Origin: Sipunculus nudus
Taxonomy: Eukaryota; Annelida; Sipuncula; Golfingiida; Sipunculidae
Reading direction: 5' to 3'
Assembly (NCBI GenBank): GCA_026874595.1
Contig: CM049307.1
Coordinates: 94,464,330-94,528,329, forward strand
DNA length: 64,000 nucleotides
Below, piece after piece: positions 11,411 to 24,870 of this stretch. The position numbers and the translations under genes were made by a program. The notes under the pieces were generated by a model, which searched no databases, was not told the DNA's origin, and saw only the letters and a list, made by a program, of their open reading frames with translations. Within the stretch, counting starts at the first letter, position 1, and each line of letters starts with the position of its first letter.

Positions 11411-11757
11411 TATTCACATCTGCAGAATCTCATTCCGGTATAGGCCAGACAATATGGCAGGGCACCAGCAAATGCCTCCTCTCATTTTATATCTTCATGC
11501 TAACCAGGCATGGTAGCTACAGCACCTGCAGGCCCTGGGTGTGTAATCAAATCACTGCAGTGTCATACCACTTAGGGACCCCAACCATTGTGAACGAAAT
11601 ATGGCTGTGGGGCACAACCTTCCAATTAAGCCTTCAGAGCACTCAACTTGGGTGAGGGCTGACAGTGAAAAATCTCAACATCTCAGCTGAGCTTCCAACT
11701 CTCAGTCTGCTGGGTTTGAACCCTTTGCTCTATTCCTGAACCACAGAAGCCAGTTAT
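11411..11757 (-). mobile_element. tRNA-derived SINE, copy 1
   Basis: On the minus strand it begins tggcttctgtggttcaggaa, a tRNA-like A-box region, followed by gtggtatgac, acacccagggcc and ataaaatgagaggaggcatt, ending near tctgcagatgtgaat. The same modules occur on the plus strand at 32191-32460 and 33294-33412, showing a dispersed family. Confidence 0.6.
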
Positions 11758-12581
11758 AGTTGTAATTTCTACCCATTTGTTTATAAAACCTAAAATCCAG
11801 AAGGCTACTTATAATAATGAAATATCATAAGAACTTTATTGTATTTTTAATTTCCTCTTCATTTAAGAGGCGGTGCCACCCATTGGCCATGGACCTCTCC
11901 TTTTATGAAAATAAAATTTAAATTGCGATGGGCCATGCTTATCGGGCACAGAAACAGTTGCACTCATGATATTCAATCATTTCATTGTGGTGATTGAGTA
12001 TCATTCTGTGTGTCCTGGCCTTTGACATGCTATATACACATAAAAATTCTAGCAATGATAGATAATAACCAGCAGCTGGTTTTACATCATGAACTTATGA
12101 TAATAGGATACTGTAAAACCATTGTGTGCGTACAGTAAAATGTACTGGAGATGATCTGGTGGTCATCTGGTGGTCATATCAAAAATTTAAAAAATCAAAT
12201 ATTTCTCTTTTTAACTTTAAAAATAGATAATTTACAAGATGAAAGGGCACATATTTACTTCCAGATTGCCAGTTTTAAGAAAAACAGAATTTTAATAAAT
12301 GTGAGGTAATGCACACCTGGTACATTATTGTAAATGTTTATAATTTTATATATGCCTTTAAAATAAGCCTAATTAAGATCAAAGTTGCAGTCTCATCTGG
12401 ATAATTGATATCTGTCAATCTCAACTGTGATATCTACATGCACTTTGATATAAGGTATGCTAAAGTTTGTACAATTTATTTTTTTTTAACATATATGTAT
12501 GTGTACATAGATGCACATTTATACATACAAAAGCAAGTGGTGGAGTCAATAAATCAATAAAACCTTCACATTACTTCTTTG

Positions 12582-12648
<67 letters not shown>

Positions 12649-13068
12649 ATGTGCTTTTTGTGTATGCACATTAGGACGCTTTGTTTATATATACAGTAAG
12701 ATAAAAATGTTACATTATTTATCTGACACCACCCTGATATGACTACATTTATGCATTCTCTGAAAGATGTTGGTTCAACTAATCATGAACCTTTAAAAAA
12801 AATTAAGATTTATTCAGATTTAATCAGATTTTTAATGGTAAGAAGCATGGAATGATATCAGTTTGTAATGTTTTGTGCTCATCACTATTACAGACATGTC
12901 TGTATAACTGATACCTAATCACCTATTGTGGGTTGTGACCCAGGTCAGACTGGTGTCTGTAATACAGAGGATTTACAGTGTTTTAAAATAAAAAGATAAT
13001 GAAAAATTACAGACCTTTGAATTAATTTGCTTATCTCACAAATACCTCGAGCATTAAGCATTTGTTAT
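11758..13068. other. no gene seen; AT-rich with a TA microsatellite
   Basis: No exon, structured element or open frame beyond chance. It holds the TA run listed separately. Confidence 0.5.
12584..12646. repeat. (AT)n microsatellite
   Basis: Uninterrupted alternating AT over about 63 bp. Confidence 0.97.
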
Positions 13069-13965
13069 AGAGTTTCCATCTGTCTGTCTGTCCTTCTGAT
13101 AACAGGGCACAAATCAGAACCCCCCAGATCTAGAAACTTCTAACTGTAAATCTGTGGAGGTCCATAAAAAATCTCATTGGTAACCTGAAATAAGGTCACT
13201 GTGACCTATATCTTTCAAGCTATTGGGTTCAAAAGTACCCCGTAGAATAATTAAAAAGGTTGATACAAAAGCTCCAGTATCTGAAGAACTAATGCATTGA
13301 TTGCCAGGATTCTTTCAATGCATATTGATCATGGAGTGTTCGTCATTTCCTGAAGACTTGAGGCTCCACCTGTTTTTCTATTTTTTATGCATATTTTTCT
13401 CTTTATCTGAAACCTACAAATAAAGCAGTGCATCTGTTAACAGGGCACAAATCGTTATTAGATCTAGAAACTTCTAACTGTACATCCAGGGAGGTCTTAG
13501 GTAAGTCTTCTTGGACAACTGATATTAGGTCATGGTGACCTTTATTTTTTTAACTACAGGCCAAAAACATGCTTTTGAGCACCCTGCCAGTCAGTAAGAT
13601 GGGGCACAAATTGTATCTGTTAGGCCTAGAATCTTTTAAAGTTACACCAATTAGAGGCTCATTAAAAAACTCATTGGAAACCTGAATTAGGTCACTGTGA
13701 CCTATATCCTCTGAGCTATAGGCTCGAAAGAACCCCCCTAGAATAATGAAAAATTTTATACAAAAGCTCCAGCATCTGAATAACTTATGCATTGATTGCC
13801 ATGATTCTTTCCATGCATTTTGATCATGGAGTGTTTTATTATTTCCTTGAGACTGGTGGTGCAGGGCTCGAAGAATCAGCACATCTTGGGCAATCTCCAT
13901 GGAAACCTGAAATTAGGTCATGGTGACCTATAATACTGGCCAAAACATTTTAAGCACCCAGACAG
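13069..13965 (+). mobile_element. Helentron-related fragment with IR3 AGGTCA palindromes
   Basis: Starts with a CTGTCTGTCTGTCC microsatellite and ataacagggcacaaatc, then repeated modules (ctagaaacttctaactgtac; acctgaaattaggtca; gcaccc.gtcagt). Four perfect AGGTCAnnnTGACCT palindromes lie at 13193-13207, 13527-13541, 13689-13703 and 13915-13929. It is related to the element at 52947-55093; termini are not intact. Confidence 0.6.
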
Positions 13966-16371
13966 TCAGTGTGTACTTATCTGGTAATTGATAAAATAAT
14001 TTTTATGTAAATTATGAAGCTTATTGTATGGAAAATCATGAAAATGAAACCCTCGAGAAACACTGAAGTGGTGAAAATTGTGAATATTAATATACACAGT
14101 ATACACAGTGAAACAGGTGGAATAGGAACACCTGTGGGACCTGCCAAATTGGTCTTAATTTACAGGTGATCTTAATTATTCAGCAGGTCAGTTAGAACCA
14201 GTGCTAATGTATTTGGTTTACTCAAAGGGGGTCTTAAGAAACAGACAGTGTGGTCTTTTAGGCAGGTTCCACTGTATACATAATGACTAGCAGTCAGCAG
14301 CAAGCCTAGAGTATTTAAATAAAATAAACTCAACTGTCCAAAAATTTAGAAATGTAAGTAAACTGATAATTTGACTGTTGTTAAGCTGAAGGTACATAAA
14401 AGAATTCAAAAGTGAAAGTTTATGTAAAAGGAACGAAAACATTTTCATTTTTTATACAATTCATAATATAGACAGGTGGATTTTATGAGAGAGTTACAGT
14501 AGCATCTCAAATTGACTTGAAATCTGCTATATTGATACAGAAGTTTTTTGCATATAGAAAATATTGACATTCCAAAATCAGCATTAGAGTGATTTTTCAC
14601 CACAAATTATAAACATTTGTAAAAATCCTTAAACAGTTATTGGATGTGAATCATGAGATTTAAACACTTAGCAGTACCATGTATATTATTAATTTTAAAA
14701 GTAATATTTTTTAATATTCAGCATTTTTTTCATTCAATTCTCTGTCACTTTTAAAAAATCTCATCAATATTCTGATTCATAATATTTAATCATTTATAAA
14801 TTACTCAAGTAAGTAGGATTAAATGAAGAACAGCTTTAGACCTAGTTTTAGTACTTATTGTTTTGAAAGGAAAATCATTGCCATTAAACAGAAAAAAACA
14901 TTTAAAATAGCTCAAATATATAAGAGCTGCCTCCAAGCTCCATATTTTATAAAGTGAGGTTCATATTAATAAGTATTTGTGGCCCTTAAATACTGTGGTT
15001 GGTTTATATTCGCGAGGCTGAAATTTTGTGATTTCTTCATTTTTAACATTTTGCAAGAGTTTCATTTTCGCAATTGCAAAAGAATCTAAAAAATCTTAGT
15101 ACAGTAGTATTTGTATTGATTTTAAATTGAGAATTAATCCTACAATACCTCACTCATTTATGGGTCAGTCATTCACTTATGACCGGTGTCACAACTAATG
15201 TATATCCTGTGTGATTACAGCATGTTTTACAATGATTAATGCTTGTATGCATGGGCCAGTTTGGATAGCATGTGCACTGGTTGTGACTATAAGTTGATTT
15301 AATAGGTATAAGAAGTAATCATCCCCTCTTGTTCATTTAAGTTGATGGGGCATCTTATTTCATAGGGTTTCATATTTGTGATTATGTTACATTCGCTAAT
15401 ATCATGAAAAATTGAAACCCTTGCTAATAAAAAGGCAACTGTAGTATGGTCCTTTGAAAGTCATGCCCTCTTGCAGCCAGTGTGTCAGCCCTGATTATGG
15501 TCACAAGTCTTTGTTATCAAGTGGACGTTCAACAGAGAGCAGACCTCCACTGAGGCATAACATCGAGGAATACGTTTAAAGGGGCCTATTTTGATATCTG
15601 ATGTCTATTAACTAAAGATTATCCCTTGAACCTTTTATTAAAATAAGCCAGAAAATGCCAATCCCACTCTTCACAGAGTGGTCGTTTAGGTTGTATCCAT
15701 GTTTATATCATGTGGGGGGCCCACAAAAATAATCCAAACACAATCAACCAGGATATCTGATAGCAAGTCAGATGAACCTGAGTTTTGACATGGCCATTTT
15801 GCAATAAGTGACCTTTCAACTGGTGCACATGTTTTTGCAACATATATTTGTGTCTTTATTTCTGTTTGTCACCATTGGCCATGTACTGTGGTTACTAACA
15901 ACTTGTAGATAAACAAGCTGATTCAGCCATCACAGAGGTGTTATAAGAACTCCTCTGAACAGGAATTAGCTAAAGTTCATTAATATAAGCAGAGTAAGAT
16001 AGAAATCTCTTAAATTCTACAGAAAAGGTAGGTGGATAGCTGGCATTAAAATTTAGAAAAAAAATTGCTGTCCCAAGCTTTGTTAATACAGTGATTAGTG
16101 TAACTAGTAACTGGTTATTGTGATATATGCAAAAACTGACCTACTTTGATCACTTCCTCATGAATGAATGCTATTTAGTAAATATATTGATAAGTGAAGT
16201 CCAATTTACCATGTTTTTCAGGGTTGAATCACTCAAATGTAGATAAAACTTTCTCAGAGTAATACAGTGCTGTCATTTTATAATATAGTAGAACCTCTAA
16301 GTGACACCACAGGTTGCAAGGACCAGGTTTTCCACCCATAACTGTCAGGTTCCAGTGGAGAGTTCTTTAAT
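13966..16371. other. no gene seen; AT-rich
   Basis: About 2.4 kb without a recognisable exon, tandem array or terminal structure on either strand. Confidence 0.5.
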
Positions 16372-19300
16372 TAGTTCACTCTGTGAACTTATGCCATGGC
16401 GCAGCGTCCGCCGTCCACTGTCCACTGTCAACTGTCCACCGTCCACCCTCTGTTACCAAATATCTCATCAGCCAAAGCAGCTACCTTCATGAAACTTTGC
16501 AGAATTACTGATCATGGGATGGACATGCAAAAATAAGCTTTTGGTGGCGCCACCTATGTTGACCTACTTTCTGCGGGAAGAAATGGTCTTTTCGACTTCT
16601 TTCAAGATAAGTCATAAAGTATTAATATTGTGGCCTTCATATCATAGTCAACAGTTCCTTAGAGGAAGGGGAATAATTTGAGTATAAATTCAGTCAAGTC
16701 ATATTCAAGATGGCGTCTCTATGGAACTTCAAATTCTGTCGATCGCAAAATATGACAGCTTGATGTGTTTCTATACATGATGTATTGTCTGTTACCAAAT
16801 ATCTTAGAAACTGCTGCAGCCTTCAGTTTCAAATTTCACAGGAATATTGATCATATGACTGCCAGATGATTTTGACCTCCAGATGGCGCCACCTGTGTTG
16901 ACCTACTTTCTGCGGGAAAAAATGGTCTTTTCCACTTCTTCCAAGATAAGTCACAAAGTATTGAAATTTTGGCCTTCATATCATAGCCAACAGTTCCTTA
17001 GAGGAAGGGGAATAATTTGAGTATAAATTCAGTCAAGTCATATTCAAGATGGCGTCTCTATGGAACTTCAAATTCTGTCGATCGCAAAATATGACAGCTT
17101 GATGTGTTTCTATACATGATGTATTGTCTGTTACCAAATATCTTAGAAACTGCTGCAGCCTTCAGTTTCAAATTTCACAGGAATATTGATCATATGACTG
17201 CCAGATGATTTTGACCTCCAGATGGCGCCACCTGTGTTGACCTACTTTCTGCGGGAAAAAATGGTCTTTTCCACTTCTTCCAAGATAAGTCACAAAGTAT
17301 TGAAATTTTGGCCTTCATATCATAGCCAACAGTTCCTTAGAGGAAGGGGAATAATTTGAGTATAAATTCAGTCAAGTCATTTTCAAGATGGCGCCTCTAC
17401 AGAACTTCAAATTGTGTGGGTTGCAAAATTTAGCAACTTGATGTGTTTCCATACAGGATGTATTGTCTGTTACCAAATATTTTCGGAACTGCTGCAGCCT
17501 TCAGTTTCAAATTCACAGGAATATTGATCATGTGACTGCCAGATGATTTTGACCTCCAGGTGGCGCCACCTGTGTTGACCTACTTTCTGCGGGAAAAAAT
17601 GATCTTTTTCCACTTCTTCCAAGATAAGTCACAAAGTATTGAAATTTTGGCCTTCATATCATAGCCAACAGTTCCTTAGAGGAAGGGGAATAATTGAGTA
17701 TAAATTCAGTCAAGTCATATTCAAGATGGCGTCTCTACAGAACTTCAAATTCTGTCGATCGCAAAATATGACAGCTTGATGTGTTTCTATACATGATGTA
17801 TTGTCTGTTACCAAATATCTTAGAAACTGCTGCAGCCTTCAGTTTCAAATTTCACAGGAATATTGATCATGTGACTGCCAGATGATTTTGACCTCCAGAT
17901 GGCGCCACCTGTGTTGACCTACTTTCTGCGGGAAAAAATGGTCTTTTCCACTTCTTCCAAGATAAGTCACAAAGTATTGAAATTTTGGCCTTCATATCAT
18001 AGCCAACAGTTCCTTAGAGGAAGGGGAATAATTTGAGTATAAATTCAGTCAAGTCATTTTCAAGATGGCGTCTCTACAGAACTTCAAATTGTGTGGGTTG
18101 CAAAATTTAGCAACTTGATGTGTTTCCATACAGGATGTATTGTCTGTTACCAAATATTTTCGGAACTGCTGCAGCCTTCAGTTTCAAATTCACAGGAATA
18201 TTGATCATGTGACTGCCAGATGATTTTGACCTCCAGGTGGCGCCACCTGTGTTGACCTACTTTCTGCGGGAAAAAATGATCTTTTTCCACTTCTTCCAAG
18301 ATAAGTCTCAAAGTATTGAAATTTTGGCCTTCATATCATAGCCAACAGTTCCTTAGAGGAAGGGGAATAATTGAGTATAAATTCAGTCAAGTCATATTCA
18401 AGATGGCGTCTCTACAGAACTTCAAATTCTGTCGATCGCAAAATATGACAGCTTGATGTGTTTCTATACATGATGTATTGTCTGTTACCAAATATCTTAG
18501 AAACTGCTGCAGCCTTCAGTTTCAAATTTCACAGGAATATTGATCATGTGACTGCCAGATGATTTTGACCTCCAGGTGGCGCCACCTGTGTTGACCTACT
18601 TTCTGCGGGAAAAAATGGTCTTTTCCACTTCTTCCAAGATAAGTCACAAAGTATTGAAATTTTGGCCTTCATATCATAGCCAACAGTTCCTTAGAGGAAG
18701 GGGAATAATTTGAGTATAAATTCAGTCAAGTCATTTTTAAGACGGCGTCTCTACAGAACTTCAAATTGTGTGGGTTGCAAAATTTAGCAACTTGATGTGT
18801 TTCCATACAGGATGTATTGTCTGTTACCAAATATTTTCGGAACTGCTGCAGCCTTCAGTTTCAAATTTCACAGGAATATTGATCATATGACTGCCAGATG
18901 ATTTTGACCTCCAGGTGGCGCCAGCTGTGTTGACCTACTTTCTGTGGGACAAAATGTTCCTTTCCACTTCTTTCAAGATAAGTCACAAAGTATTGAAATT
19001 TTTGCCTTCATATCATAGCCAACAGTTCCTTAGAGGAAGGGGAATAATTTGAGTATAAATTCAGTCAATTCATTTTCAAGATGGCGTCTCTACAGAACTT
19101 CAAATTGTGTGGGTTGCAAAATTTAGCAACTTGATGTGTTTCCATACAAGATTGTCTGTTACCAAATATTTTCGGAACTGCTGCAGCCTTCAGTTTCAAA
19201 TTTCACAGGAATATTGATCATGTTACTGCCAGATGATTTTGACCTCCAGGTGGCGCCAGCTGTGTTGACCTACTTTCTGTGGGACATAATGTTCCTTTCC

Positions 19301-20763
19301 ACTTCTTTCAAGATAAGTCATAAAGTAATAAAATTTTGGCCTTCATATTATAGTCAACAGTTCCTTAGAGGAAGTGGAATAATTCTAGTATAAATTCAGT
19401 CAATTCATTTTCAAGATGGCGTCTCTATGGAACTGTGTCGATTGCAAAATTTGACAGCTTGATGTGTTTCTATAAATGATGTATTGTCTGTTACTAACTA
19501 TCTTAGGAACTGCATCATGTGACTGCTAAATAATTTGACCTGCAGGTGGCGCCACCTGTGTTTACCTTCTTTCTACAGGTTGTAATGGTCTTTACTGCTT
19601 TTTCCAAGATATGTCATAAAGTATAAATACTTTTATGTCTTATAAATACTTTTTGCTTTTATGTCATAGTCAACAGTTCCTTAGAGAAAGAGGAATAATT
19701 TGAGTATAAATTCAGTCAAGTGATTTTCAAGATGGCATAACTACGGAACTTGATGTGTTTCTATACATGATGTATTGTCTGTTACCAAATATCTTAGGAA
19801 CTGCTGCAGCCTTCAGTTTCAAATTTCACAGGAATATTGATCATGTGACTGCTTAATGATTTTGACCTCCAGGTGGTGCCACCTGTTTAGCTACTTTCAG
19901 CAGGCTGTAATGGTGTTTTCTGCTTTTATCCAAAATATGTCATTAAGTATTTATTTGTTATAATCCACAAAAACAGAGTCTCCTCTAGGACCCTTGGACT
20001 GATCTTTCCAAAACCTGGCATACTTGTTCCCTCACCTATGTAGTTGTAGGTAACAATGATGGAGAGCCTTTCTGTGCAGTACAAACCTGGGTTTCTTTTA
20101 TATAACAACCCTCAATCTCAGGAGTGGTTCAACATATTTAGCTGAAATTTTGCATATTCATAGAGATTGGACTCCTCAGACTTACACTCAAGACTGATGA
20201 TGCCATCTGCAATTGTTTTCCCATGGCATCCCTGGTACATTTGCTGTGGGTGAAAATTGCTCATATCTCAGAAGTGGTTCAATGTATTGATCTGAAATTT
20301 GTCATGTCTATCCATCTAGGAAAGTTTTCTCGTTAACCAGACAGGTGGCGCCACCTACACTACTTTTTGCGGAGTGTCAAACTTTGCATTTGCCATCTGA
20401 TCGTCTAAGTGTTTGTTGAGTGTATTGGGTTGAAATTGTGCATGTCCATAGATCTTCGTCACCTCAATCTCGTAAACAAGACTGGTGGCGCCATCTGCAA
20501 TAATTTTCCTGTGGTGTCCATTCATACATTTGCTTTTGGTGAAAATTGCTCATATCTCAGGAGTATTGGTCTGAAATTTGGCATGTGCAGTCATCTTGGA
20601 AAGTTTTCTCAAAAACAATATAGGTGACGCCACTGACCTTGTGCAATAGGACAATGTTTACTTGGAAATGAATGAATGGTATTTTCACATTCATTTATTT
20701 TTTAATCACTTGCCAAATTGCACAGTAATTCACAGAGTGAACATTAGACCCCTGGGTCTCTTG
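16372..20763 (+). mobile_element. Helentron-like element, family D, with a 339-bp tandem core
   Basis: The left end is TAGTTCACTCTGTGAAC, followed by a (GTCC/CCAC)-rich microsatellite (16404-16450). The right end has TTCACAGAGTGAAC (20729-20742), a perfect inverse of the left, then hairpin AGACCC-CT-GGGTCT (20746-20759) and CTTG|TT. Between them are about ten 339-bp tandem units and a non-tandem 3' part. The layout, tandem core between conserved ends, resembles pearl/HINE elements of bivalves. No coding capacity. Confidence 0.7.
16480..19930. repeat. 339-bp tandem repeat, about 10 units, with AB dimer structure
   Basis: The marker gtgttgacctactttctgc recurs at 16895, 17234, 17572, 17911, 18249, 18588, 18927 and 19262, spacing 335-339 bp, with degenerate units at both ends. 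Two unit types differ at tctgtcgatcgcaaaatatg versus tgtgtgggttgcaaaattta. The order is roughly A A B A B A B B, and rare variants recur at 677 bp. Confidence 0.92.
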
Positions 20764-23700
20764 TTTTTTTAAAGCTTTGCCAAGGAACTGTCTTAAATGT
20801 TAATATTAGGAAGCTGTCCATGATAAGAGATGACCATAGGAATAGGTTCCCATATACTATTTTTATATAAATAAAAAATCTAGTGTTATCAAGAAAACTG
20901 TTCACATTTTGTCAGGTGGTTATACCATAAAAATTACCTTCAATATGGGTTATTACTTTTTCTGTGCAGACTGCAGACTTATAGGAACCTGGTGAGTTTA
21001 AGAGATATTCTAAACAAGACAATAACCTTAGAGCCAAAGGATTTTTCAAAGTTTTTACACATATTAAATCTTTTAAATATTTTGGCATTGCAGTACCTAC
21101 TTATCAAAATATTTTACATTTCCTTCTGAAAATTCTGTGTTTCAGGACAGGTTGATGAAAACCTTTTTTGAAATTTGAATATCATTCCTATGCAGATGAC
21201 CCGTATCAGTGATGACCCCAACCTCAGTTAATGCAAGTAACAATTTAGTATTTATTTTTCTGAGCAGTGATCTGACGAGATGAATGGAGAACAGCTGGAC
21301 ATAGTTCTCAATGTTTTATTGAAGATGTAAAGATGGTAATCAGAGAGAACAAAGAAATAAAAATAAAGGAAAAACTGAACTTAAAACAACTGAAAAAGTC
21401 TTTATGAGGTAATTATCATTTTCTATAGGGAGTTTTTGTGTAAGTTTAATTTCATTAATTAATATCTGTTGTTTTTACAACCTGTTAGAGAGTATTTCCA
21501 CCATATATCACTTATCACCTGGTTTCATTGTGGTTTTATTGCGCATATTGTAAAACCTGTGAAACCTTTGATGGTGTTGATTATAATGGCATGTTTGTCA
21601 GCTTGTGATATCCATGATCTAATTTTCAACTGAACTTGTATATTGTAATCAGTGAGGATGTTGATAAGGTTGTCCTGCATAATTGTTCTGGGAAACCACT
21701 TCACATCTAAATAAACCATGCAGGAAGTACATTGTTGACTTTTAACAATCGCACCAAAAAATACACCAGTATATGCCAGAACATACACAGGTGGACAGTC
21801 AGTGGTTGGTAGAATCTTCCAAGAATCCCAAAATTGAGTCCCTTATATTACAAAACGATTTAACGTGTTAATTAATTTCATACTTTTAAACACTATTCCA
21901 TGTATCCAGGTTTAAGCTGGAAGTTATAAACGGTCACTCGTATAATAACAAAAACTTATTCAAAGGCTAGATTTCTGAAGAATGGGGGAATTGACTTACA
22001 TGAAATTGAGTGTGCTTCTACATATGAAAGGTCTAACTGCTGCATAAGAGTGTTACTGTGAACTAGAATTTCTTAATTTTTATGCATTTTCTTGTATTTT
22101 TGAGAAGACAGACAACACGTATCAGTTTGGTGCATAGCTTTAGTATATTGCAAAATAAATCAAATTATAACCATTAGACCTAGAGAGCTCAAACATTACA
22201 TGTTAACAGATTCTTGTAAAACCCTCTTGGAAACATTAAATCATTGAAGTCCAACCTGTATAAATGTCCCTTTAGTAATGTGTTAAATCCATCTAAGCAT
22301 CATGGCCTGTGCATTACCGTCAGCTTTTAAATTTTATCACCTTAAATCATGCGCTTCTTTTATGACTAAATGAATTAATTGTTAGATCCTTTCATATGTG
22401 TTATTATTTGATATGGCAGAACAGGTCACAAGTATCTTATCTCTTTAACTACCAGCATTATGTGTAGAAAGTGCTTACATAATGTTAACAATGCCAGTAT
22501 GGTTTATTTTATAGTGATGGTAGTTAATTATGTATTATACTGATCTAGTAGAATAAAAAAGTGCAAATTTTAGGTTATGCTTTGAATATGTCATCAATAA
22601 AGATATCAAAATGGAAATAACAGACAATCATAATACTCTAGAAGGCTGTATAACACCATAACCTGATGGTTCTCAGGCACTTTTTTCCAGAAATCTGTGC
22701 GGGTGGGCATTTTTTTATTATTTACTTTTTTTTATGTTTTGATAAAACTGTCATATGATCAGGGTTTAAGCATGATAATAACAGAATATTTTTGCTAAAC
22801 AGGTAAAAGCACTAAATAACAAAATTGTATTATTTTCTCTTCTTGAAAGATAAAAATCAAAATCAAAATTTTAGTTACTTGGGGTTTAAAATAGACACAG
22901 GCAGTGCCTGAGAAATATACCTTTCTTTTGCCTTAAGGTGACATATTATTATGTCATGTTTCAAGAGTTTTAAATTTGGAACTGAAAAATATTGTTGGGG
23001 CCTATGATGAAACAATTTGTTAGTGTATCGAGACAATCCTGCCGTACCTTGTAAATCTTTAATTATATGAATATTTACAGAAAATCATGTAAGTTTCCAT
23101 GGAAGTGTTGTAGTTTTGATTAAGTTTTATCCCATATTTCTGTGTTTAATTGATCAGTTACACCCCTGAGTTTTCTGTATGTATAAATAGAAGCTAGCAG
23201 GAATCATGTCAGGACTCTTTACACCAGGTAAAGAGGAAATAAAGAGCAGGAAATAGAGTGCAAATATCCTGCACTACAGCAAAATATGTCATGCAGATTT
23301 TTAGGTGTAAATTTAAATAATACACTGCCACAAATAATGTTCTTGAAAAGATAATATTTTTTATCCAAAGCATATTTTGCTATAGACAAGAAATCTTAAA
23401 GATATAATTAATTTGATTTAAAGGTAGCATCCTTCAGAAGTCATAATATATATAGTTTTTCTAAAGAATTGATATATAATCTTATCATAATAAAATACCT
23501 TCATCATAAATCCCAAGATATTATCTCTTACCATATGATAACTTTTCTGATAGCAAGGGAAATAATCTGATCAGAAGTAAAAATACTTATCAGAAGAAGG
23601 ATTTTCTTTACTGTAACAAGAAAAATATTCCTGTCCCACTTGATAGAAAATTTTCTCGCCAGAAGATAATTTTTTTCTGATAGTGAGAAATTACAGAGAG

Positions 23701-24194
23701 GGGGGCAAGAAAAATAAATCTTTTGAAGAAAGTTATTTTTTGCATTGTAAATCCTTAACAGCTGATCTCTAATAGTACTGGGAATCATACAAGTTGTGAT
23801 TGAGTTAGTCAGTGCTCACATCGTTTACCGACATGTACCGACATCTTAAGCATGTGCTATGTATGTGACGGAGATATATTAACCCAAGCTGACAGAGATA
23901 TGTGTCATGATCACGGTTCACCAAATTGATGGTTGCATCACAGGTCAGCTCTGCCTGCCAGAACAAAGGCGGCCCCAAATAGGTAATTTACTCCCCTTGG
24001 AGTAAACTTGCAGCCTGCTCAGAAATCTGTACTTTAATGTTTCCTCTAATACTAGTGAATGATGATTCCCAACCTCAGGCTGTAACATACAAATTGCCTG
24101 TCTGGCAATGGGAAAACATCCTTTAAATAAAAATGTGATGGCGATCTTAGGCTTTATCTGCACCTGGTTGCTTCTAAATCAGATTATAATCAAC
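20764..24194. other. no gene seen; AT-rich
   Basis: About 3.4 kb upstream of the 26-bp array. Probably in or before the first ADAP intron. No exon with an ArfGAP first CxxC (C-A-D-C-G type) was seen on the plus strand. Confidence 0.45.
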
Positions 24195-24870
24195 TGGTTT
24201 ACTGTAAGCTTGAAGCAGTATGGTTTACTGTAAGCTTGAAGCAGTATGGTTTACTGTAAGCTTGAAGCAGTATGGTTTACTGTAAGCTTGATGCAGTATG
24301 GTTTACTGTAAGCTTGAAGCAGTATGGTTTACTGTAAGCTTGAAGCAGTATGGTTTACTGTAAGCTTGAAGCAGTATGGTTTACTGTAAGCTTGAAGCAG
24401 TATGGTTTACTGTAAGCTTGAAGCAGTATGGTTTACTGTAAGCTTGACGCAGTATGGTTTACTGTAAGCTTGACGCAGTATGGTTTACTGTAAGCTTGAC
24501 GCAGTATGGTTTACTGTAAGCTTGAAGCAGTATGGTTTACTGTAAGCTTGAAGCAGTATGGTTTACTGTAAGCTTGAAGCAGTATGGTTTACTGTAAGCT
24601 TGACGCAGTATGGTTTACTGTAAGCTTGATGCAGTATGGTTTACTGTAAGCTTGAAGCAGTATGGTTTACTGTAAGCTTAAAGCAGTATGGTTTACTGTA
24701 AGCTTGAAGCAGTATGGTTTACTGTAAGCTTGACGCAGTATGGTTTACTGTAAGCTTGATGCAGTATGGTTTACTGTAAGCTTGACGCAGTATGGTTTAC
24801 TGTAAGCTTGATGCAGTATGGTTTACTGTTAGCTTGACGCAGTATGGTTTACTGTAAGCTTGACGCAGTA
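24195..24870. repeat. 26-bp minisatellite, 26 copies
   Basis: Exactly 26-bp period (tggtttactgtaagcttgaa then gcagta), 26 units, each with an AAGCTT site. One position is A, C or T (gAagc/aCgc/aTgc); copies are otherwise almost identical, with single changes at units 19 and 25. Confidence 0.97.

Noticed and set aside
20941-20995. Possible first ADAP exon (ttctgtgcag ... ctg|gtgagt)
   Set aside because: Good splice-like borders, but the enclosed residues do not contain the expected N-terminal CxxC zinc-finger pair.
24195-24870. CRISPR-like regular repeat
   Set aside because: Units are head to tail with no unique spacers, and the genome is eukaryotic.
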